Origin: DATEUP01 sp041485285
GTDB lineage: Archaea; Thermoplasmatota; DTKX01; DATEUP01
NCBI GenBank assembly: GCA_041485285.1
Contig: JBGPJF010000003.1
Location: forward strand, 1-64,000
Length of the DNA: 64,000 nucleotides
Direction of reading: 5' to 3'
Within the stretch, counting starts at the first letter, position 1. Each line of letters starts with the position of its first letter. The notes under the pieces are model-generated. The model made no database searches and was not told the DNA's origin. It was given only the letters and a program-made list of their open reading frames with translations. The position numbers and the translations under genes were made by a program. This document shows, piece after piece, positions 33,501 through 40,930 of the stretch.

Positions 33501-35469
33501 GACCGTCACGAACCACAACGGGATCGAAGCGACCAACGCGGACGCCTTCGTCGACAACTCCACCTTCTCAGCCTCGGGCGTGGTGCTCATCATTTCGAAC
33601 GGCCGCGCGACCATTGAGAATTCGAGCGTGGGCTTCGCTTCCAAAGTCGTGGAGGCCAGCAATGCTGCGCAGGTACAAGTCGAACGCGTGTCCTCCTTCC
33701 TGATCTTCCAGGCGGTTTACGACGCGGACACCGGCGCGTTTGTGAATGTGAGCGACTCGTACCTCGACGGCGGCACGGGGGAGTACGACGCCCAGGCCAG
33801 GAACGGCGCGACGGTCAACTTCGAGAATACGTATGTCGACCGTTTCCCCGCCGGCGACCGCGTCTACGTTGCCCAGACCGCGCCCAACGGCACCTTCACC
33901 GCTTTTTGGACGCTGCAGTTTGCCGCCTGCGTGCTCTCCGACCACAGCCGCCCCGAAGGCGCGCGCATCAACGTGACGGGGGCCGAGGGCTCCTTGCTCT
34001 TCTCGGGCGCATCGCAGGCGGGAGGCCTCACGGCCCCGCTGCGCTTCCTTGAGTTCGAGTCGCACGATGGCCGCGACACCTACCACGCCCCCCTCAGCAT
34101 GGCCGTGGCCGTCGGACCCCTTTCGGCCGTCCGGGATGTCCACTACACCAATCAGTCGGTCGTCGAGGTCTGCCTCGACGATGTAAAGCCCGAGATCCGC
34201 GTGCTTGCCTCGTGCCCGCTTCGCACCTCGTCCGAGCTTTGCGACGTGACCGTCCTTGCAAGCGACGAGGACTCCGCCCTCGTGCGCGGGTCGCCCTGCT
34301 TTGCGTTCAACGGCGGCGAGTGCGTCCCGAAGGGCCAATCCAACGAGGTGAGTAGCGTGGTGGTCACCGTGACCGTCGTGCTCGAAGACGGGAACAACAC
34401 GCTCTGCTTTAGCGCCCGCGACCTCTACGGCAACGAAGATGAACTGTGCCTCACGGTCGACCTTGACCGCGAGGCGCCCATCGTCGTGTCCTGCACGCCG
34501 CCGACTTCCCAGAAGACGGCCAACTCCACGGTCGACCTCACCTGCACGATCACCGGCGAGGCGCGCGGCGTCGTATTCGGGCACATCATCCCCACAACCT
34601 ACCGCCTGGACCCCGACGGCACGCTCCACGCCACCCTGTCGCTCCAAGAGGGGCCCAATGCGTTCGAATTCAGCGTGAACGACTCGCTCGGGAACATTCG
34701 GACGCAGAGCTTCTCGTGGACGCTTGACAACGCGCCGCCTACCGTCTCGCTGCGCACCGACCTTAGCCACGCGGCCAACACCTCAAGGCTGCTGATCACC
34801 GGCTCCGTGCCGGGCGACACCGCGCTGCTCACTTTCAACGGCAAGCCCCTCGCCATCACCGGGAGCCAGTTCAACTTCTTCTGGGACCTCGACACCGAGG
34901 GGCAGAACAACGGGACGTTTGTCAGCCAGGACGATGTGGGCAACACGTTCACGCTCGAGGTGGCCGTGCTGCGCGACACCTCCACGCACTGTAGCTTGAG
35001 CACGCCCGACAAAGGCGCCCAGACCGGGGACTCGCCGGTGCTCGTGGCGGGCCGCTGCGACGAGGACGTCACCCTCACCGTGAATGACCAGGTGGTGCCC
35101 ATCGCGCTCGACGGGACGTGGTCGACCCGGATCAACCTCGCGCGGGGCCTCAACACGATCAAAGTGTCCGGGCGCGACGGGAACGGGGCCACCTGGTACG
35201 ACGAGGTGTCTGTGTTCTATGTTGAGGCCGCGGGCAACTCGGGCGGCTTCTTCATCGCCCTCGTGATCATCGCGGTCGGGATGCTGGTCGCGGCGTTTGT
35301 GGTGTCGCGCAGGCCGCGGCGCAAAGACGATTCGCCCGCGTACCGCCTGCAGGCCGGCGCGCAGAAGGCGCCTCCGCGGCCCAGGCCTATGACGGTGCGT
35401 CTTCCCGAAATCCCGGAGGAGCCGGGCCTGCGCCCGCCGCCGGGGCCGCCGCCGCCGCCGCCCCGCTGA
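30535..35469 (+). CDS. Giant membrane-anchored beta-helix surface protein
   Basis: The 1644-residue product has a signal peptide (about 1-45, ending near GSAASGHH). A very long right-handed beta-helix region follows (about 60-1150), visible as short repeating strands with N-x-S/T-rich turns, as in NosD-type surface proteins. Next come two to three Ig-like domains with paired cysteines (about 1210-1570; CTPPTSQKT, LDNAPPTVSLRTDLS), a transmembrane helix (about 1577-1600), and a basic then Pro-rich cytoplasmic tail ending PPPPPPR. Many potential N-glycosylation sequons are present. Likely adhesin or surface-layer-associated protein. Start GTG has a GGAG site. A copy of a 36-bp repeat begins eight bases after the stop. 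Confidence 0.8.
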   Translation: MTGGAEREATGPGAPGFATRAAPGRFAALALLGGAVALLAVGSAASGHHTNPTCAAGGYTQTWVGTTTFANFSVITDECILVEGDIVLQTAAFVHFRDTELTFANNITGNVTVTVGTNATWKMSDRDGNPATQADRSGLRLLDQQNQSRGFFFSNNASANVYINDTNIVGGGIKGNGLGNLSGIYFSGLSDFSWNDISHTTWANGLLLVNFTHPRSSTNYQVVSLAPAMGSVALYLQEVGNFTFDLLRVSSLPNGVLINDSTNITFTSFFTAASVTGLTANRVAGITIRDMVDSASAVVGVDFNLVVNGTIQRARIVPPQLTRSLFGVQLDTSKFIQILDSTLYNHSSADIHTQLGTRELLVQNVTIGGAVTNGNGVWAEENADIFQPSNFTFRLVTITGRDEAVNFTRVGGARIENSSFSSGQEGGLVCWGCFDVLFTDGLLDGFSSWGAFFNGDNLTIAHSRVQSNAVGLSVGDSSFHVEDVIFQSNDYSIKSTGAAHIGPSSIANSTVPPGSISKASDAVNLIGADTSSFTRLFVFDNQFINLNPGPSFLVTGLRLSTFGRIDVVNNTFIGLAINVSDSGTLVANGNTYRISLLPLNGVVIWFDSGSTLSVSGETFTAPTPPLGLGTVIRAPLLYAQATIANMRLPISDFGVYISADPTSGLITSATFQNLTLSAKRDAITTFSINTVSVSNVTVEAAINAIVLYGGGTAQDLSVRNVSLTASGTAANLTADSAGRITVMDLTINRSGPVPLRVLSLQGGSVATVARIALAGLPVGIVASDTRRLVLTDQNFTNNSVGLRMDAPSATVLNWTITGPASVENSAVRFSGDIIVKGTAFTLRNANMSIFSLLSDPRTSHFFFEGASTVSISGGTYITTEAPSGGGIIDSRFTMELSPFARLSLNPSPSDRRAVLEGLGDTTSSVRSEQGIFFQAEGASIYNVEFLNGWRPILVAGVDLTLTNCTFVGLVAAPAAVTVLPGGAVWLSHSTVTNHNGIEATNADAFVDNSTFSASGVVLIISNGRATIENSSVGFASKVVEASNAAQVQVERVSSFLIFQAVYDADTGAFVNVSDSYLDGGTGEYDAQARNGATVNFENTYVDRFPAGDRVYVAQTAPNGTFTAFWTLQFAACVLSDHSRPEGARINVTGAEGSLLFSGASQAGGLTAPLRFLEFESHDGRDTYHAPLSMAVAVGPLSAVRDVHYTNQSVVEVCLDDVKPEIRVLASCPLRTSSELCDVTVLASDEDSALVRGSPCFAFNGGECVPKGQSNEVSSVVVTVTVVLEDGNNTLCFSARDLYGNEDELCLTVDLDREAPIVVSCTPPTSQKTANSTVDLTCTITGEARGVVFGHIIPTTYRLDPDGTLHATLSLQEGPNAFEFSVNDSLGNIRTQSFSWTLDNAPPTVSLRTDLSHAANTSRLLITGSVPGDTALLTFNGKPLAITGSQFNFFWDLDTEGQNNGTFVSQDDVGNTFTLEVAVLRDTSTHCSLSTPDKGAQTGDSPVLVAGRCDEDVTLTVNDQVVPIALDGTWSTRINLARGLNTIKVSGRDGNGATWYDEVSVFYVEAAGNSGGFFIALVIIAVGMLVAAFVVSRRPRRKDDSPAYRLQAGAQKAPPRPRPMTVRLPEIPEEPGLRPPPGPPPPPPR

Positions 35470-35476
35470 TTTGCTC

Positions 35477-35512
35477 CTTGGTACGCTCCTGGCCAGCGCC
35501 CAAAACGCTCTT
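35477..35512 (+). repeat. 36-bp direct repeat, left copy
   Basis: Begins CTTGGTACGCTCCTGGCCAG and ends AAAACGCTCTT. It is identical over 36 bases to 37565-37600 and lies eight bases after the end of the beta-helix surface gene. The core CCTGGCCAGCGC also occurs at 37627-37638 and, inverted, at 30496-30507. Confidence 0.85.
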
Positions 35513-35514
35513 CG

Positions 35515-35534
35515 TGGGGGCGAAACCGCCCCCA
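35515..35534 (+). terminator. Strong hairpin downstream of surface gene
   Basis: TGGGGGCG-AAAC-CGCCCCCA forms a perfect 8-bp stem with a four-base loop, 46 bases past the stop of the beta-helix gene. No T-run follows, so termination is only possible. The inner 14 bases (GGGCGAAACCGCCC) are identical to a hairpin in the candidate RNA at 10642-10655. Confidence 0.4.
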
Positions 35535-35681
35535 TGATGCGCGGCCACACGGAAACCGGCCCCGCGCCCCGTCGTCGTCCCCCATTCGCCCGCCGCCGCA
35601 CGGGGGCGGGCACGCTCCACTCCGCCCCGCGCGCGGCCTGCGCCGCCCGGCTCCCTGCGATTTCCGAGGCACCGTGCCAAG

Positions 35682-35695
35682 GCCCTCTTGAGGGC
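35682..35695 (-). terminator. Palindrome downstream of retropepsin gene
   Basis: GCCCTCTTGAGGGC is a perfect 14-base palindrome 24 bases beyond the stop of the minus-strand retropepsin-like gene; possible transcription end signal. Confidence 0.35.
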
Positions 35696-35719
35696 GGTTA
35701 TTCCGCCAAACTCAACCGA

Positions 35720-36186
35720 TCATGAGCGCAGGCTCTTGAGTTCGATGAATCCCAGTTCACGGTTGATCTTGAGTTCGAAGTTTCCGAGCAGGGCCCACCC
35801 AAGAACCGCAAGCGGGAAGTCAGCCTCGTCCTCTGCCACGAAAACGCGAGCGCCCTCGAACGACCAACACATTACGGACGCAGATGCGAATCTACGATGT
35901 GGAGGTCAATGGCTGCATCCCACCCGTTTACGGGGCCGCCACCGGTCTTCAATTGCCTCCGGTCGCCGGAGGGCGCCCCTCGGACCATTTCGTAAATCGC
36001 CGCTGGGATTACCGTTTGGGTCGACCCGGTATCCATGATCGCGTTGAAGGGGAGCGAAGGGGCCTGCCCCGGCCGCGCGATGCGGATCGGAATGAGCGGG
36101 AGGCCGACTTGCTCCGGCTCGCCGTGGCCGCCGTACCGGAAGACATGAGACCCAAGCACCGGGGTTCGGAAACCCCCCGCAGTCAA
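35720..36186 (-). pseudogene. Retropepsin-like aspartic protease, frameshifted
   Basis: Two frames together encode one clan AA aspartic-protease-like protein of about 154 residues. The first (36186-35872, 104 residues) contains the active-site motif FNAIMDTGSTQTVIPAAI and stops at TAA 35874-35872. The second, in the -1 frame from about 35875, encodes MCWSFEGARVF, then FPLAVLGWALLGNFELKI and FIELKSLRS before TGA at 35722-35720. The VLGWALLGNF block is the expected C-terminal strand of retropepsin folds. One missing base near 35874 explains the break, whether mutation, sequencing error or recoding. The TTG start overlaps the stop of the DUF5678-like gene (TTGA), implying translational coupling. 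Confidence 0.7.
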
Positions 36187-36422
36187 TAGACCACGGGCCC
36201 CTTCGGCAGGACACGAGAGATGATGACGCGGGATTGGATCTTCATTTCGCGCGCTAGCATGTCAATTTCCTTCACCGTCGGCGCGTGCGCGACGATCCGT
36301 CCGTCGACGAGGGCAATCCACTCGCCCTCGGGCAGGTCTCGTGCGGCCGTTCGGCGGGCGCTCGCTGCCGCGCGAAGGGAACGGCCGGGTCCCGAAGAGG
36401 ATGCTCGCTTGCGGGCACGCAT
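36183..36422 (-). CDS. DUF5678-like small protein (retropepsin partner)
   Basis: 79 residues: a basic, Arg/Ala/Ser-rich N-terminus (1-30), then a compact domain EGEWIALVDGRIVAHAPTVK followed by helix and strand to RVLPKGPVVY. The W-x-A-x-x-x-G-x-(V/I)-V-A core and the C-terminal VP-x-G-type strand match the small DUF5678 family common in archaea. Biochemical role unknown. It overlaps the retropepsin-like gene by four bases, so the two are made together. A paralog with the same core lies at 36706-36960 on the other strand. ATG at 36422 is taken; TTG at 36425 is one codon earlier. Confidence 0.65.
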   Translation of the reverse strand: MRARKRASSSGPGRSLRAAASARRTAARDLPEGEWIALVDGRIVAHAPTVKEIDMLAREMKIQSRVIISRVLPKGPVVY

Positions 36423-36705
36423 CAACCCCTACCACTCTGAAGAGGGTACTTCAAACCTGGCCTCGCGGACGGCCGCGGAGGTACTCGAGGGGGCAGGTTT
36501 ACCAACGCCGGTGGCCCGAAGGCCCCACCAAAGACAGACCGCGAAAAGAGAGGGAGTGGACAGGACGGTGCTTGAGGACGCGCGGTCTGGCTATGCCGTC
36601 AATTTGAGGGATATAGAGAAAGGCCCCGCTGTCCCTTTGCCCGCCCCCTCCCAGCGTCGCGCGCGCCACCCGATATTTCTTAAGGGGTGGCCCCGCTTGG
36701 TCAGG
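36423..36705. other. Divergent intergenic region between DUF5678-like genes
   Basis: 283 bases separate two divergent small genes. The right end holds a good TATA-like box for the plus-strand gene; the left end has a weak one (TTTGAAGTA, about 36449-36457, minus strand) for the other. I see no gene, RNA or repeat in the middle. Confidence 0.5.
36676..36685 (+). promoter_or_regulatory. TATA-like box for second DUF5678-like gene
   Basis: TTTCTTAAGG about 26 bases before the ATG at 36706; leaderless transcript expected. Confidence 0.5.
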
Positions 36706-36960
36706 ATGATGGTAACCAAGGCGACTGGCCAGCGTGCGAAGGGACGCAACCACAAACCCGCGCCGCACGCGAACTTGCCGCCCGGCGCGCCCATCATGGA
36801 CATCAAGAGACACGGCGGCCGGTGCATCGCAACGCGCCATGGAAAGGTCGTGGCGGTGGCCGACTCCTTCGTGGCGCTGCAGAAGGAAGTCGAAAGGCTG
36901 GGCATCGCTAACGAGGTCACCTTCACGGAAGTCCCGCGTTCGGGAGCGTTTGTCTATTGA
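36706..36960 (+). CDS. DUF5678-like small protein, second copy
   Basis: 84 residues with a basic N-terminus and a core GGRCIATRHGKVVAVADSFV, then a helix and a final strand FTEVPRSGAFVY. It aligns with the protein at 36183-36422 in the A-x-x-x-G-(R/K)-(I/V)-V-A core and the P-x-G-x-x-V-Y end. The stop again overlaps a TTG (TTGA), as in the coupled pair, but the following frame is only 29 codons (36957-37046) with no protease motif, so a partner may have been lost. ATG at 36706 is followed by a second ATG; a TATA-like box 26 bases upstream supports the first. Confidence 0.6.
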   Translation: MMVTKATGQRAKGRNHKPAPHANLPPGAPIMDIKRHGGRCIATRHGKVVAVADSFVALQKEVERLGIANEVTFTEVPRSGAFVY

Positions 36961-37073
36961 CGACACCCCGAGAACGGGTCGCGTTTGTGGAGCAGCACTC
37001 CAGTTGGGCCTTGCGGAGCGACCAAACGGGTTCAGATCTTTTCTAGGGGGCGACCTCACTGAACAAGACACAA

Positions 37074-37280
37074 TTGATGGTGATTGCGGCCGTCGGCGCG
37101 ATCGCGGTTGCCTCGATTGCAACCTGGTCTTCCCCCGCGCCGTCGGCGCCGCATCCAAAGGGGGAGGTCACTGTGCAGTATTTTTGCAATGGAGGGTTTC
37201 GCGAGGCGATTCAATATGAAGATGGGAGCGTTGCCGTTTTTAGCATTCCTGGGCAGGAATGTGAGGTCGTCAAAGGGTAG
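37074..37280 (+). CDS. Small exported or membrane-anchored protein
   Basis: 68 residues: a hydrophobic N-terminal helix (MVIAAVGAIAVASIATW) after a short polar start, then a hydrophilic domain with two cysteines (YFCNGGF and GQECEVVKG) that could form a disulfide outside the cell. TTG at 37074 is used. CTG at 37059, five codons earlier, would add a Lys to the N-region and lies eight bases after AGGGGGCG, so it is also plausible. No family recognised. It lies within the 36-bp-repeat-bounded island. Confidence 0.5.
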   Translation: MMVIAAVGAIAVASIATWSSPAPSAPHPKGEVTVQYFCNGGFREAIQYEDGSVAVFSIPGQECEVVKG

Positions 37281-37564
37281 TTTCGCCTTGCCGGGTCCTA
37301 CGGGCCCTGGCTCAATGTCCATTGACCCTCCCCGGCAGAGGGTTGGCGCTCTTCGTGCGGAGTCGGCCGGTTTTGGCCCAGTCCAAGGGGCCGCAAATCG
37401 CCCGCCCCATGTGGCCGGGGGTTTTGGGGAAGGTTGGGGACTTACCGCCCGACATCGCATTATGGAACGGGCTTCGCCCCCTCCCCGGTCCCAACCGTCG
37501 TTCGGGCGTTCATCGGGGCCTCGGTGAGGCATGTCGCCCACCGCCGCCACCCCCTCATGTGCGG

Positions 37565-37600
37565 CTTGGTACGCTCCTGGCCAGCGCCCAAAACGCTCTT
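37565..37600 (+). repeat. 36-bp direct repeat, right copy
   Basis: Identical to 35477-35512, 2088 bases away, and in the same orientation. The last bases (CTCTT) merge into the TATA-like box of the FKBP gene. Confidence 0.85.
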
Positions 37601-37605
37601 TAAGG
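37598..37605 (+). promoter_or_regulatory. TATA-like box for FKBP lipoprotein
   Basis: CTTTAAGG, overlapping the right end of the 36-bp repeat by three bases; expected transcript start near 37628, about 26 bases before the ATG at 37655. Confidence 0.45.
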
Positions 37606-37654
37606 GGGAGCCTGTTGCGAGCGCCGCCTGGCCAGCGCTGGAGCATTGCGTAGC

Positions 37655-38794
37655 ATGAATAATCCGCGCGCGGCCGGCATTTTGGCCGCCACCCTGGCGT
37701 TTGCCGTGGCCCTCAGCGGCTGCCTTTCGGGGACGCCTCCCACCCCGAAGCTCGCCGTCAACATCCTGTCGGACATCGACCTCACCGCCTCCCCCGGGTG
37801 GACCGTCGGGTGGGCCGTCGAGGTGTTCCAGTCCGTCGGCGCGAACACGACCGTCGCCGTGACTCCCGAGGCCCCGGACGGGTGGAGCGCGCGGTTCCTG
37901 AAGAGCGACATGCTCGTCGAGCTTGCAAACGGCCGACATGCAACCTTCATGCTCGTCGACATCCCCGCAAGCGCGGCCAACAACACCTACCACCTGAAGG
38001 TCCACGCCGCGGTGGGCGGCGAAAAGGCGGAAGCCGCGGTGAGCGTCAAAGTGTCGAAGCCCAGCCTCAACCTCATCAAGAACGCGTCGGTCGTGCAGAT
38101 GGACTACGTGGGATTCCTCGGCACCAACCAGGTCTTTGACACCTCGATGTGGGGGGTCACGAACTCAAGCGGCCTCGAGAAGTGGCCTTCGTACAAGAAC
38201 AGCTCGGCGCAGCGCACGCAGGTCGACTACCACCCGCTGACGTTCACCGAAAGCTCGCACCAAGTGATCAAGGGGTGGGAGTCCGGCATCTTCGGCATGG
38301 CCCTTGGCCAAGGCAAGGCCCTCATCATCTCGCCCGAGGACGCGTACGGCCACTTTGTGAACCAGTCGATCAACCTGACCCAGTCGGTGTCGATCTACAA
38401 CCAGACCACCATCGCGGCGTTCCAGCCGATCTACGGGGGGCCGCCCACGGAGGACGCCCAGTTCGTCGACCCCAACTTCGGGTGGACCGTCCGGGTCGTG
38501 AGCGTGGACAACGCGTCGGGCTCCTGCGTGCTTGAAAACATGATCGACATCAACCACACGTACACGCCCTACGGCGTGAACGCAACGCTTGCGAACCTCT
38601 CGTCGGCGTCGGGCACCTTCGAGGTGCACTACACCCCGCAGCTGAACGCCCCCGCGAAGAATGGGCCGGACACCGGCCAGGTCGTCGAGGTCAATGCGAC
38701 GGCCTTCACCGTCCGCTTGCAGACCGAGCACTCGCAGGAGCTTGCGCCCTACTCGCTGTACTTCCTCGTGTTCGTGCGCAGCGTCGCGAACTAA
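37655..38794 (+). CDS. FKBP-type peptidyl-prolyl isomerase lipoprotein
   Basis: 379 residues. A lipoprotein signal with lipobox ALSGC places Cys23 at the membrane surface. An Ig-like domain follows (about 30-140), then an FKBP domain starting VQMDYVGFLGTNQVFDTSMW and continuing to VIKGWESGIFGMALGQGKAL and PEDAYG. The spacing of the Y..F.D.S and GWE.....G.GK blocks is typical of archaeal FKBPs with a large inserted flap. It probably assists folding of exported proteins, which are abundant in this window. The C-terminal part (about 290-379) is additional. Its stop overlaps that of the convergent gap gene by four bases (CTAA). Confidence 0.82.
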   Translation: MNNPRAAGILAATLAFAVALSGCLSGTPPTPKLAVNILSDIDLTASPGWTVGWAVEVFQSVGANTTVAVTPEAPDGWSARFLKSDMLVELANGRHATFMLVDIPASAANNTYHLKVHAAVGGEKAEAAVSVKVSKPSLNLIKNASVVQMDYVGFLGTNQVFDTSMWGVTNSSGLEKWPSYKNSSAQRTQVDYHPLTFTESSHQVIKGWESGIFGMALGQGKALIISPEDAYGHFVNQSINLTQSVSIYNQTTIAAFQPIYGGPPTEDAQFVDPNFGWTVRVVSVDNASGSCVLENMIDINHTYTPYGVNATLANLSSASGTFEVHYTPQLNAPAKNGPDTGQVVEVNATAFTVRLQTEHSQELAPYSLYFLVFVRSVAN

Positions 38795-39837
38795 GCGGAG
38801 CGCGCGACGGCCTTCAGGCCGGGCCGCAGGATCCCCATCGCCTTGTCGGTGGCTTCGATCGACTTGGCCCCGTCTTCGGTGAGCCGCATCATGGCGCGGA
38901 TGCAGTCGACGTTCTCCGGCACGACGTCGGCCTCCTGGTGGACGGCCTGCGAGTAGTAGAGCGTCTTGCCTTCGACATGCAGCCCATCGGCCCACACGGC
39001 GGTCTCCCAGAGGTCGCCGCGCGCGCGCCGCTGGTCGCGCGCCCACTCGATGATCTGCGCGGTCGACGCGAACCCGTCGCTCCCCTTCAGGAGCATCACG
39101 CGAGGGGTGGCCGACCAGAGGTCGGTAACTTCCGCATCGCTCATCGCGTGCTTGAGGCGGACGATCACCGCGTGGAGGTGCATGAGGGTCGTGGGCACCT
39201 TCACGGCCATCGTGTGGATGGGGAGCCCCGCGAGCACCGACGCGACGTCGGGCCCGTGGTGGGAGGGAATCTTGAGGACGGGCTCAATGGCGTTGACCGG
39301 CCCTTTCTTCGAGTCGTTGGGGTCGACGGCGCGCCGGATCATCACGGCGTAGATCTCCTCGACCACGCCCCGCGAGAACAGGGGGTGCAGCGTCCGGATG
39401 AGCCCCGTGGTGTTGCACGAAACGACGCGGACAAAGTCGCGCCCCAGCGTGGCCGAATAATTCGCGTTGGCGTTGAACGACCACCCGATCGCCTCGTGCT
39501 CCTCGCCGCCTTGGAAGATGGCCTTGACCTTGCATTCACGGTAGACCTTGAGGTTCTCCGCGCCGAGGTCCTCCGGGGCGCAGTCCACGACGATGTCGCA
39601 CTCCTTCAGCATCTCGCCCAGGCCGCCGGCAACGGGCAGTCCGGCCTTCTTCAGGGCCTCCGTGCCCTTGTCGGTGGCCCCGTAGAGCGCGTACTTCAGC
39701 TCGACCGCGCGCTTGGCTTCGAAGGACGGGCGGTTCTTGGTGACGCCCACGACCTCCATGTCGTGCTGCGCCGCGACGGCGTCGGCGACCCGCTTTCCGA
39801 TGGTGCCGTACCCGTTGATGGCCACACGGACGGTCAT
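38791..39837 (-). CDS. gap: Glyceraldehyde-3-phosphate dehydrogenase, archaeal type II
   Basis: Phosphorylating NAD(P)-dependent oxidation of glyceraldehyde-3-phosphate in glycolysis or its reverse. The 348-residue protein starts VRVAINGYGTIGKRVADAV (Rossmann nucleotide site). The catalytic cysteine is Cys141 in VVSCNTTGLIRTLH. Later blocks (IRRAVDPNDSKKGPVNAIEP; KVPTTLMHLHAV) are typical of the archaeal enzyme. Full length. ATG at 39837 is preceded by GGGAGC and by a TATA-like box about 38 bases away. Its last codon and stop overlap the convergent FKBP gene. Confidence 0.95.
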   Translation of the reverse strand: MTVRVAINGYGTIGKRVADAVAAQHDMEVVGVTKNRPSFEAKRAVELKYALYGATDKGTEALKKAGLPVAGGLGEMLKECDIVVDCAPEDLGAENLKVYRECKVKAIFQGGEEHEAIGWSFNANANYSATLGRDFVRVVSCNTTGLIRTLHPLFSRGVVEEIYAVMIRRAVDPNDSKKGPVNAIEPVLKIPSHHGPDVASVLAGLPIHTMAVKVPTTLMHLHAVIVRLKHAMSDAEVTDLWSATPRVMLLKGSDGFASTAQIIEWARDQRRARGDLWETAVWADGLHVEGKTLYYSQAVHQEADVVPENVDCIRAMMRLTEDGAKSIEATDKAMGILRPGLKAVARSA

Positions 39838-39870
39838 TTCGAATGCTCCCGGTTCGGCAGATGGCTTGGC

Positions 39871-39879
39871 GGATAAAAC
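39871..39879 (-). promoter_or_regulatory. TATA box for gap
   Basis: GTTTTATCC on the minus strand, about 38 bases before the ATG at 39837; a short leader includes GGGAGC. Confidence 0.5.
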
Positions 39880-39940
39880 CCTTCACGTGGCAGGTTCCAG
39901 GGAACTGCGCTCCTGCGGTGGGGGCCTGCGGCGCCGGCGC

Positions 39941-40918
39941 TCAGCGCGCGAGGATGAAGACTTCGCCCGAGCGCTCCACCTCGAAGCCGACCGAGCGGTA
40001 GAGGTTGTAGGCGGCCGTATTTTGCGCGGTGACGGTGAGCGCGGCGCGCGCCAGGCCGCTGTCCTTGTAGCGCTGGAGGGCCGTGGCCAGGAGGTAGCGC
40101 CCAAGGTGCTTGCGCCGGTGCGGGGCCAGCACGCTGAGGTCGCCGACGTACGGGTCGCGGCCGACGAGGATCGTGTGCAGCACGGCGGCCATTTGGCCGC
40201 CGCCGTCGGCGACGGCAAACGAGAGGGCAGGCGCGTATTGGCCAAGCTCCCCCGAGAGGAAGCGGCGGTAGAGGCGGGTGTAGGCGTCGAGCGACGCGTC
40301 GGGCGCGATAATCGCGAAGTCCGTCGTGCCGCGGTAGGCGCGGTAGGCGAAGTCCGCATAGAATTCGACCTGCCGGGGGTCGGGGGTCGAGGCCGTGTAG
40401 GAGGCAGGCAGCGGCGGCGGTGGCGCGACGGGCTTGCGCAGGTCGCGCGCAAGGAGGACGCGGTCGAAGGCACTGAACCCGCGGGCGGTCAGCACGGTCC
40501 GCGCCTCCGAGGGCGGGAGGTGCAGCCAACGGTGCGACAGCCGGTCCATCGCGCGGACGCGCACGACCCCGGGCGGCAGGCCGGCCATGAGCGTGTCGAG
40601 CAATCGCCTCGTCGAGGCGGCGTCGGCGTAGGGAGGGAGGATGTGGAGCAGCGCGAGGTCGCACCCGGTGCCTTCGACCGCGGCCAGGGCGGCGCCCACG
40701 ACGGCGCCGCTCGCGTCGCGCCAGACGGCCTTCACGGCCAACGGGTCCTCGAAGCGGGAGCGCAGGTCGTTGCGCGGGTCGGCAGGCGTAAGGCGCAGCA
40801 GGTGCGACGCGAAGTCGTCGAGGAGCGGCTCGACTTCGGTCGGGTCGACGGTGGCCTCAACCGCCATCGCGCCCGGGGGTGCCGGCGGCGCTGTCCGAAA
40901 ACTTCGGAAGATGCCCAT
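39941..40918 (-). CDS. GNAT-family N-acetyltransferase, probable tandem domain
   Basis: 325 residues. The C-terminal half has a clear GNAT acetyl-CoA signature: VGDLSVLAPHRRKHLGRYLL (motif A, with R-x-x-x-x-G-R spacing), followed by NTAAYNLYRSVGFEV (motif B). The N-terminal half (about 20-170) may be a second, degenerate GNAT-like domain with VRAMDRLSH and AFDRVLLARDL. Substrate unknown. It starts 12 bases after the M55 peptidase gene on the same strand, so a shared transcript and a linked role, such as acting on amino-group products, is plausible but unproven. Confidence 0.75.
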   Translation of the reverse strand: MGIFRSFRTAPPAPPGAMAVEATVDPTEVEPLLDDFASHLLRLTPADPRNDLRSRFEDPLAVKAVWRDASGAVVGAALAAVEGTGCDLALLHILPPYADAASTRRLLDTLMAGLPPGVVRVRAMDRLSHRWLHLPPSEARTVLTARGFSAFDRVLLARDLRKPVAPPPPLPASYTASTPDPRQVEFYADFAYRAYRGTTDFAIIAPDASLDAYTRLYRRFLSGELGQYAPALSFAVADGGGQMAAVLHTILVGRDPYVGDLSVLAPHRRKHLGRYLLATALQRYKDSGLARAALTVTAQNTAAYNLYRSVGFEVERSGEVFILAR

Positions 40919-40930
40919 GGGTGGCCCCCC

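Larger units (their letters stand above)
37281..37654. other. Non-coding spacer with right repeat copy
   Basis: 374 bases without a credible gene. Short open frames here lack homology-like patterns and start sites. The segment contains the right copy of the 36-bp repeat and the promoter of the FKBP lipoprotein gene. I see nothing else that I can name. Confidence 0.5.

Noticed and set aside
37281..37564. Several overlapping short open frames
   Set aside because: They conflict with one another, have no start signals and show no protein-like pattern.
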